Shown here: positions 1 through 5,361 of the stretch, in pieces
Position numbering within the stretch: position 1 is the first letter of the stretch
Layout: each line of letters opens with the position of its first letter
From: Bacteroidia bacterium
GTDB taxonomy: Bacteria > Bacteroidota > Bacteroidia > NS11-12g > UBA955
Assembly (NCBI GenBank): GCA_023254645.1
Contig: JALRLA010000395.1
Coordinates: forward strand, 1-5,361
DNA: 5,361 nt
Direction: 5' to 3'
Notes under the pieces: model-generated
The model's database searches: none
What the model was told of the DNA's origin: nothing
What the model saw: only the letters and a program-made list of their open reading frames with translations
Program-made: the position numbers and the translations under genes

Positions 1-132
1 GCCCATGATCGCGGTCAGGTCGATGTTGGCCTTGGGTTCGGCCAGCCGGACCTTGGTGAAGTCGAGCTCGATCCCGCCCATGATGGCCGTGGCCTTTCCC
101 CCGCGGAAGCTTTGCGATTCGATGCGGCGGTA
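1..132 (-). other. GC-rich LiaF-like (DUF2154/cell-wall-active antibiotics response) fragment fused in frame to the BNR gene
   Basis: Reading the minus strand from 132 to 1 gives residues 285-328 of the open frame. They contain SQSFRGGKATAIMGGIELDF, then a second TAIMG at the edge. An FRGG followed by two TAIMGG-type repeats separated by an acidic/hydrophobic spacer is the pattern I know from the C-terminal domain of LiaF-like membrane-stress proteins, not from BNR propellers. Codon use changes too: by hand count 40 of 44 codons here end in G or C, against 23 of the 44 codons just before. The most likely explanation is a chimeric join to DNA of a different, high-GC organism near position 115-150. 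A genuine fusion or recent acquisition is possible but less likely. The family call rests on motif memory over only 44 residues. Confidence 0.62.
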
Positions 133-984
133 GGTTCCCGCTACGGGCATATTGGTGAACTCTGCTTTTACAAAACTGCCAGGAGCTCCATTCTCATCGC
201 TGTAATAAACTTGGTTCGATTGCATGCTCAAGATTACTCGGCCGCTGGGCAAGCAAACCACATTGTTGACTTGTTTGTTGCCCCCGTTGAAAGCGGTTTC
301 CCAAGTGGCACCGCCGTCAGTGCTTCGAAGCAATCCTTGGGTATGGCTGCCTACAAATAGGGTGAGGCTGTCGGTATGGGAATGAGCAATGTCCCAGATG
401 TCGGAAAATCCCGCTTTGCCCATGGTACTACTGAGTTGGGTGAAGGACTTGCCCCCATCAGTGCTTTTGAAAATCCCGTCTCCATTCACATCGGCACTAT
501 TGGCTCGGCTTTCGCCAGTACCGTAGTAAACCAACTTGGGGTTTTGGGGGTTGTGGGTGATGCAACTGGCCATCAGATTCACTTCGTGATCATTCAGGGG
601 AGTCCAATTGTTGCCCGCGTCTTCACTGCGCCAAATTCCTCCGGAAATGGCCGCAGCTAAATATACATTGGGATCAGTGGGGTCTACCCACATGGATCGG
701 GTTCGGCCTCCCACATCGCGGGGACCAAGTTCCAAAATTGTATCAAAAAATCCGGCTCGGTTGCGAACGCTCAGGGCTCGATCAGCTTTGGCCCAGGCAC
801 TGCGCATGAAGCTAGGCCATGTGCCATCGGCACTTCGTTTTTCTTCCAACCACTGCTGTTGGTATCCTGGGTGCTCGCTTTGATTCCACTGGATCCCTTT
901 GGGAGACAGGAATGTGCCGGCCAAAGGCAAGAGAAACAAAGCAATGAGCAAAACAAAGGGTGCAGATTTTTTCAAAATGGGCAT
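1..984 (-). CDS. Secreted BNR/Asp-box repeat protein (sialidase/VPS10-like beta-propeller), 3' end cut and apparently chimeric
   Basis: The frame is open for 328 codons from ATG at 984 to the window edge, with no stop; an in-frame TAA lies just upstream (994-996), so this ATG is the only sensible start. Residues 1-27 look like a signal peptide: Lys-Lys, then a hydrophobic run rich in Leu, Ile and Phe. From about residue 85 the protein reads like Bacteroidota BNR-repeat exoproteins: GPRDVGGRTRSMWVDPTDPN (89-106 region), then SGGIWRS and YYGTGES. Three Asp-box motifs (SxDxGxxW) are visible at residues 120-127, 174-181 and 221-228 (SEDAGNNW, STDGGKSF, STDGGATW). Such proteins form beta-propellers outside the cell and are often T9SS cargo; no C-terminal sorting domain can be seen because the gene is cut. 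The substrate is unknown. From about residue 285 (positions 132 to 1) the sequence no longer looks like a BNR protein, see the separate entry. The BNR call is firm at family level; the native C-terminal part is missing. Confidence 0.85.
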   Translation of the reverse strand, partial: MPILKKSAPFVLLIALFLLPLAGTFLSPKGIQWNQSEHPGYQQQWLEEKRSADGTWPSFMRSAWAKADRALSVRNRAGFFDTILELGPRDVGGRTRSMWVDPTDPNVYLAAAISGGIWRSEDAGNNWTPLNDHEVNLMASCITHNPQNPKLVYYGTGESRANSADVNGDGIFKSTDGGKSFTQLSSTMGKAGFSDIWDIAHSHTDSLTLFVGSHTQGLLRSTDGGATWETAFNGGNKQVNNVVCLPSGRVILSMQSNQVYYSDENGAPGSFVKAEFTNMPVAGTYRRIESQSFRGGKATAIMGGIELDFTKVRLAEPKANIDLTAIMG

Positions 985-1032
985 CGTACAAAATTACCCG
1001 ATTTCAGGTGGTTTTTGCGTAACATTGATGTC
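985..1032. promoter_or_regulatory. Divergent intergenic region between BNR gene and serine hydrolase gene
   Basis: Only 48 bases separate the two divergent start codons, so both promoters must lie here or reach into the coding ends. On the minus strand the region holds TAATTTTG (see separate entry). On the plus strand the best I can find is GGTTTTTG at 1010-1017, which keeps only the TTTG half of the Bacteroidota -7 element and is weak. Neither start has a purine-rich Shine-Dalgarno sequence, which is usual in Bacteroidota. Confidence 0.5.
989..996 (-). promoter_or_regulatory. Candidate -7 promoter element TAATTTTG for the BNR gene
   Basis: The minus strand reads TAATTTTG, an exact match to the Bacteroidota consensus TAnnTTTG. 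It ends only 4 bases before the ATG at 984, so a start site at the usual short distance downstream would fall at or next to the start codon and give a leaderless or nearly leaderless mRNA. I see no clear -33 TTG at the expected spacing, so this could be chance. Confidence 0.35.
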
Positions 1033-2241
1033 ATGAACAAGGTACTTCGAACCCTTTTGTACGCCTCGGCCACATTGGGCTTGTTGGTTTTTTTGATGTG
1101 GTTGTCTCCCTACCGCTACCTGATCAAAGGAATTGAGTTGACCTATTTGCGTGGTCAAACCACCTCGCATTACTTGGATTGGAAAGACTTTGATACCCGT
1201 GAAATAGCGAACGATCCCAAGGCGATTCGGCCCTTTGCAGTGGCTGAAGATCGGTTCGAGCAGCCCATCAGCGAGGAATTGCAAACCATGTTGGAGAGCA
1301 CGAATAGCGGCTCCTATTTGGTTGTTCTTCGAGATACCTTGGTGATGGAGCGTTACTTCGATCCTTTTGGCGAAGAAGAAAAAGCGAATTCCTTTTCTAT
1401 GGCCAAAACCATTACGGCCATGCTCGTACAAATCGCCATTCAGCAAGGTAAAATTCCTTCATGGGATGAGCCTGTACGAACTTATCTGCCATGGGTAGGC
1501 GAATTGGCTGGCCAAAAAAATCCCGAGTACGAAGCCCATGCTAAAGCCTTGACTTTGCGCCATCTGATCACCATGACAGCGGGCCTGGAATGGAATGAGA
1601 GTTATACGGCCCCTATGGGTATAACAGCCCGTGCCTATTACGGATCGGATATTGAGGCGACCATGCGTGAAATTGCGGTCGTTCGCCAACCCGGAACCCA
1701 TTACGAATATCAGAGTGGGGCCACTCAGCTGGTGGGTTTGGCCCTGAGTCAAGCCCTGGGTGAGTCACTTTCAGCCTTTGCTTCACGCGAGTTGTGGTCG
1801 AAAATTGGAGCCGAGGCTCCCGCCCTTTGGCAGCTGGACCGAGAAAACGGAAAAGAGCTGAATTACTGTTGCTTCGACGCTCGTTCTCGCGATTTTGCCA
1901 AGTTGGGCCGATTGGTCTTGCACCATGGCGAAGGCTTGGTGGACTCTGCCTTTTTAGCGATGGCTCAGATTCCTTTGGATGAGATCAAGTTGCCCGGTTT
2001 AGGCGGAGAAATGACCCACAAATACGGCCATTCTTTTTGGTTGTTTGATTTGGAAGAAGGAGGCAAAACCTACAAGCTGTCTTGCTTTCAAGGTCACTTA
2101 GGCCAGTTCGTCATTTGCATTCCTGAACTGGACATGATCGTGGTTCGAAATGGCAACGGATTCCAGCGTGATCCAGGGAATATGCACGCGTGCGCTCAGC
2201 TATATACCCGCGAGGCCATTCGGCGATTTGCTGGCCGTTAA
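1033..2241 (+). CDS. Membrane-anchored serine hydrolase, class C beta-lactamase/esterase superfamily (PF00144 type)
   Basis: The product has 402 residues. The open frame extends upstream to 859, but that part overlaps the divergent BNR gene; ATG at 1033 is preferred because it starts directly with an N-terminal membrane segment (about residues 6-24), probably a signal anchor with the enzyme on the outside. The catalytic SxxK motif is S122-M-A-K125. The family signature LITMTAGLEW follows at 178-187. The second catalytic motif is Y226-Q-S228 in YEYQSGATQLVG, matching the Y-x-S/N position. The third, replacing KTG of true beta-lactamases, is H355-L-G357 in QGHLGQF. This set is typical of serine esterases, D-aminopeptidases, PBP4*-type and 6-aminohexanoate-dimer-hydrolase-like members; resistance to beta-lactams should not be assumed. 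All catalytic residues are present, so it is probably active. The substrate is unknown. A neighbouring Cys-Cys pair (279-280) sits just before the conserved ARSRDFAKLGRL segment. Its stop is 2 bases from that of the convergent membrane-protein gene. Confidence 0.9.
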   Translation: MNKVLRTLLYASATLGLLVFLMWLSPYRYLIKGIELTYLRGQTTSHYLDWKDFDTREIANDPKAIRPFAVAEDRFEQPISEELQTMLESTNSGSYLVVLRDTLVMERYFDPFGEEEKANSFSMAKTITAMLVQIAIQQGKIPSWDEPVRTYLPWVGELAGQKNPEYEAHAKALTLRHLITMTAGLEWNESYTAPMGITARAYYGSDIEATMREIAVVRQPGTHYEYQSGATQLVGLALSQALGESLSAFASRELWSKIGAEAPALWQLDRENGKELNYCCFDARSRDFAKLGRLVLHHGEGLVDSAFLAMAQIPLDEIKLPGLGGEMTHKYGHSFWLFDLEEGGKTYKLSCFQGHLGQFVICIPELDMIVVRNGNGFQRDPGNMHACAQLYTREAIRRFAGR

Positions 2242-2243
2242 GG

Positions 2244-3761
2244 CTAATTGTTGCCATCCCAATTTGGGCTTGTGAGTTGCAGAATTTGCAACAATTCGCG
2301 CAGCGTCTTTTCGCGATTTGTGCGAATTTGGTACAAGGTGCCTAATGCGCTGGGGATTTCAGTCCAAATCAAATCTGAATGTTTGCGCACTTCTGGGCGC
2401 TTGTCCAATTCGATGTCTAGCAATAGGATTTCATCGCAACTTTTGTCCAACAAAGGCAGCAGTTCAAACAAGCGTCGTTCGTATACAGGTCGAAAGGATG
2501 GGGGAAGATCTTCTAGCAAACCAAATCCTTGACTACCGGCTTCTATGACCCAATGATTGCCTATGATGATGCAATCAGATGACTCACTCGCCTGCAATAC
2601 TTCTCGCGCATGGTCCTGAAATGTGGCTCTGTGGTAAACCATCACGGGGCAGTATACATTTCCAAAATGGCGAATGCTGCTGAAGTGCCAGAGCCCAAAT
2701 GCATAAGCGGCGCTTAGGGGCAGCCACAGAGGGTGAAAACTGAATTTGGTTTCCGCATGACCTACCGCAAAGGCAAATGCCAAGGCCGGAGGTATGGCCA
2801 AAAAGAAGCGTCCGTACGAATAAAAGATGTTGGCTGTTCCATCAGTTAATTTGGCCGAGCCCATCGAAGCGAGCAAGACCAATAGCAAAAAGAGGCCCAC
2901 GTGATGGGCTTGGAAGCGAATCAAAAGCCAGGTCAGCACGACTAAACTCAAAGCAAGACCTGCCCATCCCGGAAGCCAAATCAAGTGCTGCAATCTCTGA
3001 GGCAAGGCACTGAGGTTTTCGATGGCCACGGTCCAGGTCCATGAGAGGTTGGGATTGCCATGAACCCAAAAGGTTGCCAGTTCAGAGCTCCAAGAATGCA
3101 AGGCCCCAATTAGGCCAGCAGCGGGGAGTAGGCCCAAAGCTACAGGCAATAGATCACGTGGCTTGAGGACTTTCAGCACAAAGGGTAATGCTGCTGCTAA
3201 CAAGAGCGCCGAATTGGGGTTGGCCAAGAGGGCGGCACAAGATAGAAAGGTGAAAATGGTCCATCTCCATCTCACCCCCTTAGTGAATGCAAAGAGCCCT
3301 ATTGAAGCTAGTGCGATGCCTTGAACAAAGCCACGAGGCATCAAGCTGATTTGGGTGTAGGAAATGGGCCATAAAAAGGAACTCAACAGTATCCAAGCTT
3401 GGTGCTGGGGTTTGGTCGGAATTTGTGAAAACAGCACCCAAGGTAGGGCCGATAATGCGGCGGTGACCAAGGGCAAGGCCCACAAGGGATTGAGGCCCAA
3501 TTGGATCAAGGGCGATGCGAGCAACGCTTCAATCGATAGGTTGTAACCTTGCCCGTAGAAATAGGGCGAGTAATACAGGCCCCGACTAAAATCTTCAGCT
3601 TGTTGAGCCAATACACACTGATCGGAATCGATGTAATTGCCGTTGAAGTAGGCAAAGGCAAAAACGCGAAAGGCAATAAAAACACCAAGCGCCCAGCCGT
3701 ACGGCTGGGCGCTCATAGAGGCTAGTATAGAGGAAATGGGATTTTTCATTCCCTGGCTCAT
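2244..3761 (-). CDS. Multi-pass membrane protein, probable GT-C-fold glycosyltransferase (dolichyl/undecaprenyl-phosphate-sugar user)
   Basis: The product has 505 residues from ATG at 3761 to TAG at 2244-2246. By eye there are about 10-12 membrane segments, roughly at 22-39, 92-111, 122-140, 144-160, 167-200 (two), 204-221, 264-283, 287-303, 319-335 and 343-361. A soluble tail of about 140 residues follows, from about 365 to the end. After the first membrane segment comes a loop with YIDSDQ (D45, D47), the place where GT-C enzymes such as PMT and ArnT relatives carry their catalytic acidic residue. Next is YGQGYNLSIEALLASP (69-84), which resembles the YGQxYxGSLE stretch of that group. The donor would be a lipid-linked sugar and the acceptor is unknown. 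ATG at 3761 lies 4 bases past the aconitase stop and fits translational coupling; ATGs at 3749 (M5) and 3716 (M16) are alternatives. No Shine-Dalgarno is seen at any of them. A 26-base palindrome covers codons 17-25. The membrane nature is certain; the enzyme class is inferred. Confidence 0.75.
   Translation of the reverse strand: MSQGMKNPISSILASMSAQPYGWALGVFIAFRVFAFAYFNGNYIDSDQCVLAQQAEDFSRGLYYSPYFYGQGYNLSIEALLASPLIQLGLNPLWALPLVTAALSALPWVLFSQIPTKPQHQAWILLSSFLWPISYTQISLMPRGFVQGIALASIGLFAFTKGVRWRWTIFTFLSCAALLANPNSALLLAAALPFVLKVLKPRDLLPVALGLLPAAGLIGALHSWSSELATFWVHGNPNLSWTWTVAIENLSALPQRLQHLIWLPGWAGLALSLVVLTWLLIRFQAHHVGLFLLLVLLASMGSAKLTDGTANIFYSYGRFFLAIPPALAFAFAVGHAETKFSFHPLWLPLSAAYAFGLWHFSSIRHFGNVYCPVMVYHRATFQDHAREVLQASESSDCIIIGNHWVIEAGSQGFGLLEDLPPSFRPVYERRLFELLPLLDKSCDEILLLDIELDKRPEVRKHSDLIWTEIPSALGTLYQIRTNREKTLRELLQILQLTSPNWDGNN
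3675..3713 (-). terminator. Candidate intrinsic terminator or attenuator downstream of aconitase, inside the next coding sequence
   Basis: On the minus strand the strong stem at 3713-3688 is followed, after the spacer TGGTG, by TTTTTATT (3682-3675). This is a hairpin plus U-tract about 50 bases after the aconitase stop, where a terminator would be expected. Against it, the T-run begins 5 bases after the stem instead of directly, and the element lies within an open frame whose first membrane segment seems needed. No matching T-run follows on the plus strand, so any termination would be for minus-strand transcripts only. Confidence 0.38.
3688..3713. repeat. Perfect 26-base palindrome within the 5' end of the membrane-protein gene
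   Basis: The arm AGCGCCCAGCCGT (3688-3700) is followed without a gap by its exact reverse complement (3701-3713). As RNA it can form an 11-base-pair, GC-rich stem closed by a GUAC loop. It is not extended further: 3687 and 3714 do not pair. It encodes Ser-Ala-Gln-Pro-Tyr-Gly-Trp-Ala and part of the next Leu, directly at the beginning of the first membrane segment and immediately after the alternative start codon M16. Confidence 0.95.
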
Positions 3762-3765
3762 GGCC

Positions 3766-5361
3766 TTAGGCTACACCTTTGCGAATGATGTTCAAGGCGC
3801 CACCGGCTTTGAACCACTCGATTTGTTGTTCGTTGTAGCTGTGGTTCACTGTGATGGTGTCAGAGCTGCCATCTTCGTGGTTCAATACCAAGCTCAAGGA
3901 TTTGCCAGGGGCGAATTCGGTCAAGCCCAAGATGTCGATGTTGTCATTCTCCTGAATCTTGTCGTAATCAGCCTTGTTGTCAAAGGTCAAGGCCAACATG
4001 CCCTGCTTTTTCAAGTTTGTTTCGTGAATACGGGCGAAGCTTTTCACCAGTACAGCGCGAACGCCCAAGTGGCGTGGCTCCATAGCAGCGTGTTCGCGGC
4101 TTGAACCTTCACCATAGTTCTCGTCACCCACTACCAAAGAACCGATGCCGGCGGCTTTGTATGCGCGTTGGGTATGAGGTACGGGACCGTATTGGCCGGT
4201 CAGTTGGTTTTTCACTTCGTTGGGCTTCTCGTTGAAGAAGTTGATGGCACCAATCAGCAAGTTGTCGCTGATGTTATCCAAGTGACCACGGAATTTCAAC
4301 CAAGGTCCAGCCATGGAGATGTGGTCAGTTGTGCACTTTCCTTTGGCTTTGATCAACAACTTCAAACCGTGCAAATCGCTGCCTTCCCAGGGTTGGAAAG
4401 GATCCAGCAACTGCAAGCGCTTGGAGTCGGGTGCTACGTCAACAGAAACACCTGATCCGTCGGCAGCGGGAGCCACGTATCCAGGATCTTCGGCATCAAA
4501 GCCTTTGCTGGGCAATTCATCTCCAGTTGGGGCATCCAACATCACAGACTCACCCTTTTCATTGATCAAAGAATCGGTCAAGGGGTTGAAGGTCAAATCA
4601 CCGGCAATGGCCAATGCCGTTACCAATTCAGGAGAGCCTACAAAAGCGTAGGTATTGGGGTTGCCGTCAGCGCGCTTGGCGAAGTTGCGGTTGAAAGAGT
4701 GAACGATGGTATTCTTCTCTTGTTTGTCTGCACCTGCGCGGTTCCACATACCGATGCAAGGACCACAGGCGTTGGCGAATACCTTGGCTCCAATTTGGTC
4801 GAAAGTTTCCAAGAAGCCGTCGCGCTCGATGGTGTAGCGAACCACTTCAGAACCAGGGGTAATGGTGAATTCAGCTTTGGTTTTCAAGTTCTTAGCGGCT
4901 ACCTGTTGAGCCAAACTCTCGGCGCGGCTGATGTCTTCGTAGGAAGAGTTGGTGCAAGATCCGATCAATCCTACCTCTACTTTGGTCGGCCACCCGTTGG
5001 CGGCGGCTACTTCTTTCATTTTGGAAATAGGCGTTGCCAAATCTGGAGTGAAGGGACCGTTCAAATGGGGCTCCAATTCGTCCAAATTGATTTCGATCAC
5101 TTGATCGAAGTATTGCTCAGGGTTAGCGTATACCTCGGCATCGCCGTTTAAATGCTCGCGAATGCCGTTGGCCAAATCAGCCACTTCGGCACGACCAGTG
5201 GCGCGCAAGTAGCGCTCCATCGATTCGTCGTATCCAAATGTAGAGGTGGTCGCTCCGATTTCAGCACCCATGTTACAAATGGTGCCTTTACCGGTACAGC
5301 TCAAAGAGTTGGCACCTTCGCCGAAGTATTCTACGATGCAGCCGGTTCCACCTTTTACGGT
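3766..5361 (-). CDS. acn: Aconitate hydratase, mitochondrial-type (N-terminal part outside the window)
   Basis: The frame enters at the window edge and runs 531 residues to TAA at 3766-3768; about 225-230 N-terminal residues are missing if compared with mature mitochondrial aconitase. The enzyme interconverts citrate and isocitrate in the TCA cycle, in the cytoplasm, using a [4Fe-4S] cluster. Numbering from the first visible residue, the cluster ligands are C136 ([12 protein letters not shown]), C199 and C202 ([11 protein letters not shown]). The substrate-binding Arg pair is R225 and R230 (FNRNF...KR). The C-terminal swivel domain carries [18 protein letters not shown] with the equivalent of R580, and [18 protein letters not shown] with the catalytic Ser and Arg (S642 and R644 in mitochondrial numbering). 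From the first cluster Cys to these residues the spacing equals that of the mitochondrial enzyme as I remember it, so the visible part is intact and probably active. The upstream codons before 5304 ([19 protein letters not shown]) also fit the family, so the gene clearly continues beyond 5361. The membrane-protein gene follows after 4 bases. Confidence 0.98.
   Translation of the reverse strand, partial: TVKGGTGCIVEYFGEGANSLSCTGKGTICNMGAEIGATTSTFGYDESMERYLRATGRAEVADLANGIREHLNGDAEVYANPEQYFDQVIEINLDELEPHLNGPFTPDLATPISKMKEVAAANGWPTKVEVGLIGSCTNSSYEDISRAESLAQQVAAKNLKTKAEFTITPGSEVVRYTIERDGFLETFDQIGAKVFANACGPCIGMWNRAGADKQEKNTIVHSFNRNFAKRADGNPNTYAFVGSPELVTALAIAGDLTFNPLTDSLINEKGESVMLDAPTGDELPSKGFDAEDPGYVAPAADGSGVSVDVAPDSKRLQLLDPFQPWEGSDLHGLKLLIKAKGKCTTDHISMAGPWLKFRGHLDNISDNLLIGAINFFNEKPNEVKNQLTGQYGPVPHTQRAYKAAGIGSLVVGDENYGEGSSREHAAMEPRHLGVRAVLVKSFARIHETNLKKQGMLALTFDNKADYDKIQENDNIDILGLTEFAPGKSLSLVLNHEDGSSDTITVNHSYNEQQIEWFKAGGALNIIRKGVA

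Noticed and set aside
112..660. Plus-strand open frames at 112-360 and 376-660.
   Set aside because: They lie antisense to the BNR gene, whose protein shows a signal peptide and three Asp-boxes; the plus-strand products show no recognisable domain.
859..1032. A longer N-terminus for the serine hydrolase beginning at 859.
   Set aside because: The extra 58 residues overlap the signal-peptide region of the divergent BNR gene on the other strand, are polar and low in family resemblance, and would bury the clear N-terminal membrane anchor.
994..1446. A 150-residue minus-strand open frame opposite the hydrolase.
   Set aside because: It is antisense to the anchor and SxxK region of a well-supported gene and its product resembles no known protein.
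2276..2292. Short hairpin GTTGCA-gaatt-TGCAAC just after the hydrolase stop, as a terminator.
   Set aside because: The stem has only 6 pairs, and no T-run follows on either strand. It lies in the leucine-rich end of the membrane-protein gene, where it can arise by chance.
3731..3755. Imperfect inverted repeat (GGAATG / CATTTCC with a bulge) near the membrane-protein start.
   Set aside because: The stem is short and bulged, with no conserved context. The perfect palindrome next to it is the much stronger signal.
3736..5151. Plus-strand open frames within the aconitase region, up to 150 residues.
   Set aside because: They are antisense shadows of a gene whose cluster ligands and active-site residues are all intact.
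5299..5304. TTG at 5302-5304 as the start of aconitase.
   Set aside because: The codons before it, to the window edge, encode [19 protein letters not shown], which is conserved aconitase sequence, so the gene simply continues beyond the window.

Overview
The window looks like a piece of a Bacteroidota genome, probably of the Flavobacteriales/Cryomorphaceae kind, in a contig that is cut at both ends. The evidence is a mitochondrial-type aconitase, a secreted BNR/Asp-box protein of a style common in this phylum, no Shine-Dalgarno sequences at the starts, and one good match to the Bacteroidota -7 promoter element (TAnnTTTG). The assignment is an inference from gene content, and I could not test it by search.

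Layout: (1) positions 984 to 1, minus strand: the N-terminal part of a secreted BNR-repeat protein. Over the last ~130 bases (positions 1-132) it changes abruptly into a GC-rich, LiaF-like (DUF2154-type) sequence in the same frame. (2) 985-1032: a 48-base divergent intergenic region. (3) 1033-2241, plus strand: a membrane-anchored serine hydrolase of the class C beta-lactamase superfamily. (4) 3761-2244, minus strand: a multi-pass membrane protein that resembles GT-C glycosyltransferases; its stop lies 2 bases from the stop of the convergent hydrolase. (5) 5361-3766, minus strand: the C-terminal ~70% of aconitate hydratase, whose stop is 4 bases before the start of the membrane protein. All five blocks together leave almost no non-coding DNA.

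How the genes relate: aconitase is a TCA-cycle enzyme. The membrane protein downstream of it has no obvious link to that role, although the spacing suggests co-transcription. A perfect 26-base palindrome followed by a T-run lies inside the first 25 codons of the membrane-protein gene. It could terminate the aconitase transcript or attenuate read-through. The serine hydrolase and the BNR protein are divergently transcribed and both look exported or membrane-attached, but nothing else ties them together.

The two observations most worth checking are the compositional and domain break at about position 130, which is most simply an assembly or amplification chimera but could be a real fusion, and the palindrome embedded in coding sequence at 3688-3713. 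I saw no RNA genes, CRISPR arrays, insertion sequences or convincing evidence of a new multi-gene system.
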